Assembly: GCA_039707465.1 (NCBI GenBank) | Contig: CM077645.1 | Location: forward strand, 163,856,003-163,920,002 | DNA from: Rhabdophis nuchalis | Lineage: Eukaryota; Chordata; Lepidosauria; Squamata; Natricidae | Length of the DNA stretch: 64,000 nt | Direction: 5' to 3' | Part shown: positions 1 to 10,900 of the stretch, in pieces | Layout: each line of letters opens with the position of its first letter | Numbering within the stretch: the stretch's first letter is position 1 | Notes under the pieces: model-generated | Seen by the model: the letters and a program-made list of their open reading frames with translations, nothing else | The model's database searches: none | Told to the model about the DNA's origin: nothing | Position numbers and translations under genes: made by a program

Positions 1-509
1 CTGACTGGGTTTGTTTCTCTGTCATCTCTATTTCTTTGCTTTGGGTTCCTTTAAAAAAATACTACAAAACTACAAATTTAGAAACTTCTCAAGACTCTGT
101 GAGTTGGATAGCATATAAATTTAACACATGACTACTGGTGTTATTATTATTTTCAACTAATTATGAACCACACTTAATGAAAATGTTCAAAAATACAGAG
201 CCTAGTGTTAATATGGAGTACCTTAAAATCTATGGCATTTCTTTTAAGCAATAAGAAAATATTTATGCACATCTTGTTATTTACAGAATTGAGTAAATAT
301 TTTAGAATGTAAAGAAGTACTTGTTATTATTTCTATTATAGAAAGATGGATATGTGGCTTTAGTTAGACTTCCTTATTTCAATTTTGTTTTGGTCTGAAT
401 GGCAATCAATCTGGATTCTTTCCTACAATTTATATAAAAAAACTGTTGCCATCACTCACTGTTACTTTTCTATGTATCTTTGCTTAATAAAAAGGAGAAA
501 CATAAAATA
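1..509. other. AT-rich unique DNA
   Basis: No repeat, exon or structured element recognised. Short open frames here have no family features. Confidence 0.5.
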
Positions 510-830
510 GACTATACCTATAAACTAGTATTAACACTTCACGGAATCTTGATTCTACCCCTCTGTTTATGTAGTCTTGAACTGTGTTGGATTTTTTGGC
601 AGCTGCTGCACACTGCTGTCTCATATGTAAATGGTTGTCCAGTAGGACTCCAAGATGCCTCTCACAGTAACTACTATTGAGCAAGGTACCACCTATACTA
701 TACCTGTGCATTTTGTTTTTCTTGCCTAAATGTAGAACCTTACTTTTTTCACCATTGAATTTCATTTTGTTAGATAGCACCTAATGTTCAAGTCTGTCAA
801 GATTAAAAGCAATGTGGTATACAACTTCTA
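510..830 (-). pseudogene. CR1 LINE ORF2 fragment
   Basis: Minus-strand reading of about 484-780 gives a peptide typical of the end of the CR1 reverse transcriptase: a KVLHLGKKN segment, a YSIGGTLL segment, HLGVLLDN, and QQCAAAAKK followed by INRG. In intact CR1 this is the thumb/C-terminal part of ORF2, whose product copies CR1 RNA into DNA. Only about 100 codons remain, with neither the endonuclease nor the catalytic core, so this is a dead fragment. The edges are approximate because they fade into AT-rich DNA. Confidence 0.8.
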
Positions 831-2050
831 TAGGAAAATGATCTTTGGAGGGGAGGGAAGTACATCTTGCTTTGCTTTTTTTTTCTTAATTTTTTTCTTA
901 AACATTTTAAAGGGAAAATATAAATGTGATTAAAATAAATAAAAATTAAAAAAAAAGAAATACAAAGTACATTGCAAAGGGATTGACATATCATAGAAGT
1001 TAAAGTTTTTCACTATTTTATTAATTGACTGAAAATGACTCAGTATATCAAGGTATATTGTTTAAAAATGACATATCACCATGATGCACTAAATATATGA
1101 TAGTAAGCATAGTATAAATCATAAATTTAATTGTCCGCACTAAGTAAAATCTGTTCTAATATAAAAGATCCTATAGAGATGATATAATAAGACTTTAATA
1201 TTCATGTAGAAACTCAGATTTTGGGCATCTATATATACATGCATACCAAAAGCTTTTTTTATGGTTGTTATTATATATCTGAATTGGGTTAATAATCACA
1301 AATTAACTTGGCAACATGATAATTCTGATTTGTTAGTTTGTCTAAGAACAAATTAAATTTGTATCCAAGTTTGATATACTTTACAACATAACAGTTGAGT
1401 AACTGAATAATGGTTACACAGTGTGTATTACAGAATTGTACTGTCTAATGCCTGACTTCAGGGAATGTTCAACTGTTGAATTTTTAGAGCAATTCAAATC
1501 CATCTGAAATTGCCTGACAAGTCTGCTCAGGACACACATTTTCCTGAATTCAAAGGAACGTCAAAAAGATTGAATTGCAATTTATCAAATGGCTACTTCT
1601 AACAAAGTAAATAAAATGTTGCCTAAGGGATAGTTCAGATAATGGATCAACATATATATTAGATTTCAGAGCTCATGGAACAATTATAGCAAATAGGCAT
1701 TTCAAAGCATACAAGAAAGCAGGCATTGGAAAATGGAATTTATGTGACTGAACTATAGTAATCTGCAATGGGAAATAATTTATCTGTTAAACAGTAAAAC
1801 TTTTCTTGCATGGATGTTTCAGTAGGATGCAAGGAGATCATTTAAAATAAAGTAGAAACTGTGCTATTGCAAATTCAGTGCAGCGATTGTTACATAAAGC
1901 AGTACAGACTGAGTTATAGTCTCTGTTATGTATACATAGTACAATTCTTCAGTATTTTAAACAATAAAGCCTGAAGAGTTATCAAAATTGTATCTACATC
2001 GTTTGGTAGCTGAATTTAGCATTGCTACCTCAAATCTATTGTTGAATACA
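831..2050. other. AT-rich unique DNA
   Basis: About 1.2 kb of AT-rich sequence with no recognisable repeat, coding signature or RNA gene. Confidence 0.5.
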
Positions 2051-2058
2051 GTATATAA

Positions 2059-2433
2059 CTGTGATGGTGAACGTATGGCACATGTGCTAGAGGTGGCATG
2101 CAGCACCCTCTCTGTGGGCACCCAAGCCGTTGCCCCAGCTCAGCTCCACCACACATGTGCACACATCTCCCGCTGGCCAACTGATCTTCAGGTCTCTGCT
2201 GCGCATGTGCCAGGGAAGGGCAGGGCGCATGCAGGGGGTACACACACATACTCCCATATGGAGATGCACATGGGAGTGCACGTGTGCAGAACAAGGCATG
2301 CATGTGTGTGTGGAAAATGGGGCACATGAGAGGGCTGCATGCACATTGCATTGTGGGGGGTTTGGGTGCACGGGGCATTTGCACGCACATGTACACTTTG
2401 GGCACTCAGTCCAGAAAAGGTTAGCCATTACTG
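2059..2433. mobile_element. Non-autonomous hAT element, family 1 (CTGTGATGG ends)
   Basis: The left end reads CTGTGATGGTGAAC. The right end (TTAGCCATTACTG) is its imperfect inverted partner. It is flanked by the exact 8-bp duplication GTATATAA at 2051-2058 and 2434-2441, the hAT target-duplication length. The interior is GC-rich and low-complexity (CACACATG-like) with no transposase. Open frames of 66-126 codons on both strands are by-products of this composition. Related copies lie at 13370-13761, 57136-57465 and 61287-61976. Confidence 0.88.
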
Positions 2434-2434
2434 G

Positions 2435-2439
<5 letters not shown>

Positions 2440-2517
<78 letters not shown>
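2440..2517. repeat. (TAA)n microsatellite, LINE tail
   Basis: About 25 TAA units form the 3' tail (read on the minus strand) of the adjoining LINE fragment. Confidence 0.9.
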
Positions 2518-2529
<12 letters not shown>

Positions 2530-2855
2530 ATATCCCCCTCTCTCTCCCCGAAGGGACTCGAGGCGGGGCACAGGGAAATTAAAAACAAATTACAACAAAC
2601 AAAATACAAGGTTAAAATCAAATTAAACTTACCCTGCGCTAAAAACTTCTATAACAAATTAAACTATCCCTAAAAAAACCCCTAATATTTTAAAATTAAA
2701 ATTAAAATTACCCTAGGCCAGCCAAACGGAAGAACTGAGTTTTTAATAGCTGTCGGAAGGAGCGAAGGTCTGTGGTTGTTCTGATTTCGGGGGGAAGGTC
2801 GTTCCAGAGGGTCGGGCCCACCACAGAGAAGGCCCTTCCCCTGGGCGTCACTATA
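2518..2855 (-). mobile_element. CR1/L2-group LINE 3' end, 5'-truncated
   Basis: On the minus strand it carries the end of ORF2 (frame encoding a GRAFSVVGPTLWND-like segment with a SFRQLLKTQF-like tail), then an AT-rich 3' UTR, a GC-rich hairpin-like module around 2545-2570 and the (TAA)n tail. Closely similar copies lie at 13795-14230, 8535-8919 and 49740-50235. It is a dead 5'-truncated insertion. Confidence 0.8.
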
Positions 2856-3334
2856 TTTACTATTTAAATATAGTATTTAAATCATACCCCAGACACATAC
2901 ACAACCACACACAGAGAGAAAGAGAATGAGTTTTACTTCCTTTTAATGTTCTTCTAATATCCATTGGTATGGACATCCTTGTTATCTGTTCAGATAATTT
3001 TGCTAAACACAAGGATCTGTAACAGCTCTATGCCAAGAAACTGCAGAGTGCTTATAGAAACCCATCATACCAGCTCAGTTAGGCAGTAGGTAATCCTCAA
3101 CTTTCTGCTGATGAAAAGTACAAACCCCCAAAAGCTATTTACAACATGATTTCAAGGTCCTTATGTAAGCTTCTGATTACAGTCACATTACTGTATTTTG
3201 GGCACTCAGCAACTGGTCTACATTTATTGCCATTTGCAGCACCTTGTGGTCATGTAGCTGTGATTTATATGATTTTGTTGGAAGCATTTACTCCCAATTT
3301 CCGGCACACAAACTGCTCTATAGCAAGCAATGGG
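2856..3334. other. Unique DNA
   Basis: AT-rich; no element recognised. Confidence 0.45.
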
Positions 3335-3466
3335 TTTGCTTAATAACCATGTTGTTCACTTAATGACCCCCATAAAAAATTGATGGTAAAATCATGCTGA
3401 CCTGCTTAAGACTGTGAAGGCTTAAGACTAATTGCTCAGTAAATCATAACTTAAAAACTACTGTAT
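3335..3466. repeat. Fragment of a dispersed 'CACTTAACAACC' repeat
   Basis: Contains the phrases TTAATAACCATG and TTCACTTAATGACC and ends in ACTACTGTA. It resembles the interspersed family also seen at 6115-6784, 29354-29490 and 42431-43114. That family appears to be an old non-autonomous DNA transposon, but this copy is partial. Confidence 0.5.
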
Positions 3467-3773
3467 GCATATGCAAGCAAATAGTTGAATAAAAATGCCA
3501 ACATGACTATCAGGTATCAGTCTTCCTTATCCAGAACAACTTAAGTGCAAAGAGAAATCTGCACAATTCTTCAGATGCTTATTCTCCCTTTTTCCAGTTA
3601 ATATTTTTTTTCTTAATGTTTCTATAATTTTTTTTCTCCTTTGCATTTCCTTTTATTTCTATGAAGACAACACTTAGGACAAATTGGATAATTTGAATAT
3701 CCAGCCAATACAATGTGACAGGATTGACCTATTTCAGGTTCTTTGAATTAAACCTGGAGAATCTGGAAGCATA

Positions 3774-4500
3774 CTGTATTTTTCGGGCCTTTTTTCCTCT
3801 AAAAAGAGGCTGAAAATCTGGGTATGTCATACACCAAATACAGCATTTTTTTGCCTCCTGAAGCCCCGCCCCCTTCACCAAATTGGCCATGCATAGCCTT
3901 ATGAAGGCTTTCAAAGAGCTTCTGGGGGCTGGGGAGGGCAGAAATGAGCAAAAAACAGCCTGTTTTTTGCCCCCCCCCCTGAGCACTCTGCAAGCCCCCC
4001 CCCAAGGCTATTCATGCCTTTTATTTGGGGGGGAAATGGGCTGTTTTGGGGAGGTTTGCAGAGTGCAAAAACTCCTCCCCCCCATTTTGGAAGGCTGTTT
4101 AGTTAGAGGGATTGATGAGAATTACATTGGTCAAGTGCTGTGCTACAGGTTATCAGTGATTTCCTTCTCCAGCACATGGATAAATACACCTGGAAACATC
4201 TACCTACTTACCTATCTACTCTCTCTCTCTCCCTACCTACCTACTGTATTTCTCTCTCTCCCCCTCTATCTACCTATATACCTACCTACTCTCTCTCTCC
4301 CCCCCATCTATCTACTGTATTTTTCTCTCTCTATCCCTCTACTTACCAACCTACCTATCTACTCTCTCTCTCTCCCTACTGTATTTCTCTCTCTCCCTCT
4401 CTCTCCCTCGATCTATTTACCTACTTTTTTTTTTTAAAGGCTTCTTCAAAACCTGGGTGTGTCTTATACTTTGGTGCGTTTTATACTCCAAAAAATATGG
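3774..4500. mobile_element. TA-flanked MITE (TGTATTTTTCGG ends)
   Basis: Terminal inverted repeats read CTGTATTTTTCGGGC on the left and CTCCAAAAAATATGG on the right, each bordered by TA. This fits a Tc1/mariner-type TA duplication, although PIF/Harbinger (3-bp TWA) is not excluded. The interior has poly-G/C runs and a 4195-4430 block of CTAC, CTCT and CTGTATTT phrases resembling the Helitron interior at 56.5-57 kb. No transposase is present; the 124- and 184-codon open frames across it are repeat artefacts. A second copy is at 42510-43015. Confidence 0.7.
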
Positions 4501-4514
4501 TATCTTCTATGTAA

Positions 4515-4710
4515 CAGCACCTGCCATCTGAAATAAGGTTCCCCCCAAGATCCAGCTAGGCCCCACCCTGCTGGTCTTCTGAAGGGCCTGCAGATCTAGC
4601 TATTCATTAGGCTTTTGGTGAGGACAATTGACATCCTTTTTTCCCTTTTTCTTTCTTCCACTGGAAGTCAGGCAGCATATAAATTTAATAAAGATTAAGA
4701 CTAAAAGTGA
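4515..4710 (+). mobile_element. Old LINE 3' end (CR1/L2 group)
   Basis: Contains a decayed ORF2 terminus (CCCCAAGATCCAGCTAGGCC to CTTCTGAAGGGCCTG), then GGCAGCATATAAATTTAATA, the typical 3' tail of this LINE group. Truncated and diverged. Confidence 0.55.
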
Positions 4711-5484
4711 AAGAATAAGAATCAGACAGTTACTGAGACTAATCCAGTGAGAACAAGTTAACCTAGATAATTTAGACAGTACTGATAACTCAGCCATTAG
4801 ATATGAGTACTAGAGTTTTCCCACAATACAAATCACATTTATTTTAAACACATACATTATATGTGTTATAGACTTATTATAGACTTCAGCCTATAAAATA
4901 GTGTTAATTCAGCCTTAATCCACCACTGTGTATAAAATACAGTTATCATGAGGAAAGTCAATAATGCATCATGATGCAGCGATTATTAACAGTTGTATTT
5001 GAAAGGGATTTTGCCTAGAAAGTATCTGTAGTTTTACAGATACTCTAGAAGGACCTTTGAGAAAGGGACACATTTTGCAAAATGTATTGGCCATAAATAA
5101 AAATTCCTTTACTGGCTCTTTGGTTCACTTCAGACCTTGCCTTTCTTCTGCTGTAAAACTTAAAAAAACAGTATGTCACCAGGATCAATGGCTACAACCA
5201 TGCAGAGCTATTAAGAAAAATTCCCATTTTTCTTTCCTTGAGGTACTAACTTTACTGGGTTTTTTAATATAAAGAAAACAGGCCCAGCAATAAACCATTT
5301 CATCGTTTTTCCTGTCACTTGAGACAGAAGGGTTTCACAACCTTTCAAATAGTCCCAATGTTTTGCTGTAAAAGGTTTCATACCAAATCTGAAATAGCTC
5401 AAATAAATTTTACTCATTTAGCTTATTTACAAGCTGTATAAAAAAATAATGCAGTGCTAACATTTTAACAGTGCTCCTGGGAAA
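4711..5484. other. Unique DNA
   Basis: No recognisable element. Confidence 0.45.
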
Positions 5485-5511
5485 GAAAGAAAAAAAGAAA
5501 GAAAGAAGGAA

Positions 5512-5605
<94 letters not shown>

Positions 5606-5606
5606 C

Positions 5607-5637
<31 letters not shown>
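5485..5637. repeat. Compound (GAAA)n-(TAGA)n microsatellite
   Basis: A GAAA-rich block of about 55 bp passes into about 24 TAGA/GATA units with one TCGA interruption. The (GATA)n class is abundant in snakes. The 62-codon minus-strand frame is repeat translation. Confidence 0.95.
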
Positions 5638-6114
5638 TTCTATATCTGGTCAATCATATTGTTCGATGAAGACTAATGTTCAAATAGCAAAGCATTCACC
5701 TAAGCCCAGTCTCTAAATGAGCCAAGAAGGATGCATTCTGCAAGAAAGCAATTTTTCATAATGGCTTTGCTGGGCATCAAACAAAGATTTGGTAAGAGAC
5801 TATCCCTACTATTACACACAGTAGTAATAGGAAAATCAGGAGATCCAGCAGGAAAATCAGGAGATCCAAACAGTTCAAATGGGTGTAAAGTTTTATTGTG
5901 ATCTTAAAACCTCTACAAGAATTTGAACTACTAACGGCCAAGGGAAATTAGAGGGAGATAGGAGTAGAAGGAATTAAAGTGGGCTGGATGTAGAGCTCTT
6001 GTGAGCATGGCTCATGGCTCATGACTGATGATGAATTTAACTCCTCCCTTAAGATCAGCCCGGCCATCTCCTACTGATAATCAATGCAGAGTTCAATTAA
6101 AAAATGAAATGCAA
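5638..6114. other. Unique DNA with a short tandem duplication
   Basis: About 5832-5872 holds two near-identical copies of a roughly 20-bp phrase (GGAAAATCAGGAGATCCA). Otherwise nothing is recognised. Confidence 0.5.
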
Positions 6115-6784
6115 TTAGTCCTTGACTAAAAACAATAACTGGGACAGAAACATATGTTGTTAAATGAGGTGGTTGTTAAGTGAGTTGTGGCCAATTTTGC
6201 AACCTTTTTTGCTGTGGTTATTAAGTGAATCATCACAGTCATTGATTGAATTCATCTTTCCCCATTGACTTTGCTTGCTGAAAGCCAATTGGGAATTGGC
6301 TTCCAGCCACCATTCCACCATTGCAAATGGTGATCATGTGATCTCAGTATGCTACACTTGTCATAAATACATGCTGGTGATCTCAAGTGCCCAAATTTTG
6401 ATCACATGACTGTGAAGAAACTATGACAGTCATAAGTACAAGGAGCAATCATAACTGTGAGGACTGGACATTTCTCAGCACGCTTTGTTTATTTATTTAT
6501 TTATTTGTTTGTTTGTTTATTTGTTTATTTGTTTATTTGTTTATTTGTTTATTTGCTTATTTGCTTATTTGCTTATTTGTTTATTATACTGCCCTACTCC
6601 CGAAGGACTCAGGGCAGTGTACAGCCAAAGTAAAACAGATATATAAAAGTTAAAAAATTTTTTAAAAACATATTAAATAATTTGGCCTCTCATAAGATTA
6701 AAAACCAACAAACCCCAATTAAAATTAATAATTAAACTTTGAATGGTCATTAAATGAATGATTGTAAGTCAAAGATTGCCTGTA
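6115..6784. mobile_element. Dispersed DNA-transposon-like repeat, interrupted by a LINE
   Basis: Left end TTAGTCCTTGACT and right end AGTCAAAGATTGCCTGTA resemble inverted partners of a family whose interior carries GTTAAGTGAGTTGTGG, GATCATGTGATC and TTTTGATCACATGAC. No transposase is encoded. The copy is split by the LINE tail at 6488-6736. Confidence 0.55.
6488..6736 (-). mobile_element. CR1/L2-group LINE 3' tail nested in a DNA repeat
   Basis: The (TTTA/TTTG)n run at 6488-6582 is the tail. The minus strand then gives the conserved module CTGCCCTGAGTCCTTCGGGA. CTTTG occurs at both edges (6483-6487 and 6737-6741), consistent with a short target duplication. Confidence 0.75.
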
Positions 6785-7030
6785 GAAAATTTAAAAAAAA
6801 AACCCAACCCAACATACAACCAACCATCATGGACAATTAGAAATTAGAAAACACAAAGATACACAAAGTATGTCTCATTTGCAGTGGGCTGGAGGTGAGT
6901 AGAGGAAAGGGTCTCTTCCTATCATTTGGTAACAGTTGGTGGCTTGTACTCATGGTGGGACAATTTGAAGCAGGTTAAATAATGATATTTATTTTTCCAA
7001 CAAACATGGCCAGAGTAGGGATAAGAGGGG

Positions 7031-7212
7031 GAGCTTTGTGGGGTGCAGTGGTTAGAATGCAGTATTACAACCTAGAGTTTGATCTTGATGGAGCTCAAGG
7101 TTGACTCAGCCTTCCATCTTTCTGATATCAGTAAAATGAGGACCAAGATTGTTTTGGGCAATATACAGCCACCCAGAGCTGTAAAGTCTTAATACTATTG
7201 TTATTGCTATAA
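7031..7212 (+). mobile_element. tRNA-derived SINE, family A
   Basis: Pol III A-box-like phrase GGGTGCAGTGGTTAGAATGC, degenerate B box, then GCTCAAGGTTGACTCAGCC and AAAATGAGGACC, ending in AATACTATTGTTATTGC. Shorter in the middle than the copy at 24153-24390. Confidence 0.8.
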
Positions 7213-7298
7213 TAGGGCAGGCATCTCTCAACACATAAAGCAAAGTCAACAAGGAAGAAATGGCTCACTTCATCTTACTGGGGATAAGATTTTTGAAA

Positions 7299-7548
7299 CT
7301 GGTGGTAGGATTCAAATTTTTTTACTACTAGTTCTGTGGGTATGGCTTGGTGGGTGTGGCTTGGTGGGTGTGACAGGAGAAAGTTATTGCAAAATCCCCA
7401 TTTCCTCCTGATCAGCTGGGACTCAGGAGGCAGAGAATAGATTGGGGTAGTGCCAGTTCGAGGTTATATATACTGGTTCTCTGAACTACTCAGAATTTAC
7501 GCTACTGGTTCTCCAGAACTGGTCAGAACCTGCTAAATACCACCTCTG
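7299..7548. mobile_element. Non-autonomous hAT, family 2 (GGTGGGATTC ends)
   Basis: Left end about CTGGTGGTAGGATTC, right end GCTAAATACCACCTCTG. The interior has GGCTTGGTGGGTGTGG repeats and GGTTCTCCAGAAC. Flanking 8-mers TTTGAAAC and CTTAAAAC match at 6 of 8, suggesting an old duplication. The better preserved relative at 62354-62672 supports the assignment. Confidence 0.7.
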
Positions 7549-7854
7549 CTTAAAACCCAACCTTATGATGTGTGCTGTAGTGCTACGGTGGCTTCCTGTT
7601 GGACATATTTCACATATTCATTTAGTCAGGAAGATCACTGCTCTCATAGACATTCAAGCTGCATACAGAGATGAATTAATTGCAAACCCTGATAGTACTG
7701 TATAGAAAGGAAACCTGTTCTCCATCTTATATAACGATCTAAAGAACTAAAGAACTTACATTTCTTTCTACATTTGTGAAAATGTTTTATTGCCAGGAGT
7801 CTTAACTGGAAGCTCTTTAGAAGTCTGTATTGTACTGTATATGCTAATTTATAT

Positions 7855-8050
7855 GAGCCAGTGTGCTGTAATGGTTACGGGATTTGAACACAAACCAGGA
7901 GACTCTGTGTTCAAGTCCTGTCTTAGCCACAAAGCTAGCTGGGTAACCTTTGACCAATCATTCTCTCTTGACCTAGGAAGAAGGAAATGGCAAACCACTT
8001 CTAAAAAATCTTGTCAGAAACCTGCAAACACTCCTGTAGTCAAGCAGTAA
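7855..8050 (+). mobile_element. tRNA-derived SINE with Bov-B-like tail, family B
   Basis: The 5' part has GAGCCAGTGTGCTGTAATGG and a B-box-like GTGTTCAAGTCC. The 3' part, GAAGGAAATGGCAAACCACT then ATCTTGTCAGAAA, resembles the 3' end of Bov-B LINEs as in Sauria SINEs. Other copies are at 41959-42120 and 60680-60896. Confidence 0.78.
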
Positions 8051-8530
8051 TAATTTGAAAGCTCTAAACACACACACACAATAGGCTCAATTTATCTTTT
8101 GATTTATTTTGTAAATTTTGATTTATTTTGTAAATTGTCTCAAAGCTGGAAAAACACCTCTGTGTAAGATAATATGTTTAGTAATAGTACATATTACTTA
8201 GTAGTATGACATAACTAGACATTTAAATCCAGTACTGATTATTATACAAGAAACGTCTTTTGTTCCTTTGACCTTTCTAAGCCTGTCATTTTCCATTTTT
8301 CCTCCCTTTTTATAAATAAAATGATTGTTCAAAAACATATGGCCATCAAGCATAACATATTATCTCTCTTTGGGGTGAGGCACATTTTCTTTTCAAGAAA
8401 CAAATGGCAAAGAAATCAAGATGTGGGTCATAGAATTACCTCCAGGGTTTATATGTATGTATTTATGAGTCTAGCTACTTTACTTCCAGGAGCTCAAGAC
8501 AGGATACATAAGGATTTCTCTGATTTTATC
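8051..8530. other. Unique DNA
   Basis: Short (AC)n at about 8070; otherwise nothing recognised. Confidence 0.45.
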
Positions 8531-8534
8531 CTTA

Positions 8535-8919
8535 CAATGGGACCTGGCTACTTGCAAGACTGCATCCTGCTACCAAATACCTCCCACCGACCAGTTCGCT
8601 CCCACAGAGAGGGCCTCCTCAGGGTACCGTCGGCCAAACAATGTCGGCTGGTGACCCCCAGGGAGAGAGCCTTCTCTGTGGCAGCTCCTGCCCTCTGGAA
8701 CGACCTACATCCCGACCTACGTACGATCACTGACCTACACCTCTTCCGCCGGGCCTTGAAAACGCATTTATTCCGTGCGGCCGGCCTGGTGTAGTTTTTA
8801 ATCGATTTTAATCGATTTTATTTAGTAATTTTATTTGGTTTTAGAACAGGCCCCTAATTTAATTAACATTTTAATTGACATTTTAAAGTATTTTATATAT
8901 TCATGTCTTTGTTGTTTTT
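8535..8919 (+). pseudogene. CR1/L2-group LINE, ORF2 C-terminus and 3' UTR (left part)
   Basis: The frame ending at 8794 encodes the last 80 or so residues of a CR1/L2-type ORF2: a YLQDCILLP segment, RPVRSHREGLLRVPS, RERAFSVAAPALWNDL and RRALKTHLFRAAGLV before the stop. This C-terminal tail follows the reverse-transcriptase domain in intact elements, which copies LINE RNA at the target. The 3' UTR continues to 8919, where the LINE is split by the L1-type insertion at 8920-10900, and resumes at 10901. The upstream part of the 157-codon open frame (from 8321) is unrelated host DNA. 5'-truncated and inactive. Confidence 0.88.
8905..8919. repeat. Left 15-bp target-site duplication of half-L1
   Basis: GTCTTTGTTGTTTTT, repeated exactly at 10901-10915. 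Confidence 0.9.
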
Positions 8920-9167
8920 TTTATATTGAAAAAGTTTTATTGGTTTTACAATTTTTTCTATAGGGTAGGGTAAGGGATACAAAGAAATTTTGAGAGTATT
9001 CACGTCAAAGTCGTCGGCCCTTCCGGGGCCTCAAAATACATCAATAACAATAAAAGAAAAAATTATTATCTTAACACTACAAAGTGAAAGCAAGTACATA
9101 TACCTAAGTTCTCAGTTCTATACTGTCAGACATTTACAAAAAATCCAAATACAAATATTATGCAAAA

Positions 9168-10042
9168 TTAATCAGAAAAAATCAAGGCAAAGTTATTTTT
9201 TTTTAATCTAAGTCTCTTGGCAATTGTATCTTCTTTTTCTCCTCCCAGGCCCCCAGTGGGCGGGGCCGTGGCCCCCTCCGTCCCCCCTGAGTCCTCCCCC
9301 AGGATAGAGGAATGTTTTTTAAGAAAGGCTTCCGCCTCAGCAACTGTTTTAATCCTCACTCTTCCTCCTTCCCAGAACACCAGCATCCCTTCAGGTGTCA
9401 CCCACTTGAACCAAATCCCATGATCAAACAATGTTTTAGACAAGAAGGAAAATTTCCTTCTTGCATCTCTAATCTTTCTAGGGATCTGCTTCAAGATGGC
9501 AACCGGTTTTTGTTGGTAAATTAACGGACTCCCTCTCTGCACTTTCAGGATTTCCTCTCTGGTTGACCTTCTAACAAATTTCACATGTATCTCTCTAGGC
9601 ACTTCATTTATCCTGGCATATGCTGAATTTATTCTATAAGCTAGGTCAATGTCCCCCCTGATCTCATCCTTAGGTTTTTGTAAATAGTCTGCTATAATCG
9701 TGCTCATAAGATCAGGGAGGCATTCACCAGGTTGCTCAAAAACATTCTGAAATCTCAAAAAATATGTCATTCTTTCCATATCAATCCTAGACACATGCCC
9801 ATTTATTTCCACAACCTCATTAGTAACATTTTTAATCTCTCCCTTAGCCCCCACCAGCCCCCCTTCCAGTTCTTCATTCTTCTGTGTATTTTCCAGCACC
9901 TGCTTCCGTGTATCCAATAGCTCCTTCTTGAAGTTGATATTTTCTGCCCTCTGGGCTTTAATCTTTAATTATAAGTTTGTATAACAGTTTCAAGAGAAGC
10001 CATCCTTTGTTCTAAGCTTGCCAGTGCTGTTTCTTGTGCCAT
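9168..10042 (-). pseudogene. L1 ORF1 (RNA-binding protein), frameshifted near its N-terminus
   Basis: The 250-codon frame below 9917 carries L1 ORF1p features: a short coiled-coil-like N-terminus, an RRM-like region (RMTYFLRFQNV, then DLMSTIIADYL), and the C-terminal-domain signature IDLAYRINSAYARINEVPRE, followed by IHVKFVRRSTREEILKVQR and RRKFSFLSKTL. ORF1p binds L1 RNA as a trimer in the cytoplasm and acts as a nucleic-acid chaperone. The likely true start is the ATG at 10042-10040 (peptide beginning MAQETALASLEQRMASLE). That frame stops near 9967 and is offset by one base from the downstream frame, so a small indel disrupts the N-terminus. Total span of about 291 codons is near the normal ORF1p length. 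Confidence 0.85.
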
Positions 10043-10900
10043 GATTAATTGTTAAAGTCAGTGCCACTAAAATGGCGTTTTGGGGTGGGGCTGTTGAGGC
10101 AAACCAGGAGCCAAAAGTTCAGTTCAGAGTTGTAAAGTTGTAAAATTCAGGAACCAAGAGAGAGACAGTTTTCCAAATCAATAAGTATAATAACGAAGAT
10201 ACTCCAGAGAAGAGATCACAAATCCAAAGAAAAAAAAATTCTTACCTTAATATCCAGAGGGAGTCCAAGTTGCAAAGAGACGCTGGAAATTTTCCATAAG
10301 TAAAATAGTCAGTCAGGAACAAAGAGAGGCCATCTTCCACCGCCCAAACTCAGAGCCCAGAGGAGAGAGTGGTAAAAGAAATTGTTTCAGCCAGACCTAG
10401 AGACATTGTTGCAAACAACCACAGACAACTTTCCCTTGCTGCAAACAGTCAGGATTAGAGATTTCCGCATTCTCTCCACGAGAAGCCATTTCCAAGTGCC
10501 GCTTAAGTCCGAGGGGGGGGGGGGTTGAAAACAAACTCCCCCCTCCCAGTCCTTTCAGCCTGGCTGACAGCAGAAAAAAAGTTTTTTAAAAACTCACTCT
10601 CCCCTCGCAGCTGAAGCCTCGGGAAGCCTTCCGACTGAGCCGATTAACCCTCTTCATTTTTGTGAATGGCGCCGTCTTCCTTAGGCGAAGGGAGAACCCC
10701 CCGCAGCATGTTCTCCCTCACCTAAGCCGTGCCGGGGGCCACTTCCTCCACCGCCGTGGGGGGGCGCCCCCCGACGAGCCGGCTTTATGGGAGACCCTCA
10801 AACAAGAGGAGTCTCGCCCCCGTGGGGGGGCAGAAAGAGAAACAAAGCGGCGAGCGAGTGCTAGGCTCGCCCGTCGCCGCAGGAGCCGGAACCGGAAGCC
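10043..10900 (-). promoter_or_regulatory. L1-type 5' UTR / internal promoter region
   Basis: About 860 bp upstream of ORF1 on the minus strand, with a CpG-rich block at 10660-10900, a G run at 10513-10524 and no coding signature. In L1-type elements this position holds an internal Pol II promoter. Promoter function is inferred from position and composition only. Plus-strand open frames here (10662-10976) are by-products of high GC. Confidence 0.6.

Larger units (their letters stand above)
8920..10900 (-). mobile_element. L1 ORF1-only retroposon (half-L1-like), apparently full-length
   Basis: A minus-strand insertion flanked by an exact 15-bp duplication that begins with A's on the element strand, as L1 endonuclease targets do. 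From 10900 downward it has a GC-rich 5' region, ORF1 and a 3' UTR of about 250 bp with AATAAA at 8941-8936, ending in an A-rich tail. No ORF2 (endonuclease or reverse transcriptase) lies between the ORF1 stop and the tail. It would therefore need ORF2 protein supplied by other L1 copies. It may be a HAL1-type element or an L1 whose ORF2 was deleted before insertion. Confidence 0.8.

Noticed and set aside
3883..4514. Frames of 124 and 184 codons
   Set aside because: Translation of CTAC/CTCT low-complexity sequence inside a MITE.
7031..7110. A true tRNA gene at the SINE heads
   Set aside because: A- and B-box-like phrases are present, but no cloverleaf or anticodon stem is preserved and the sequence continues into SINE bodies.
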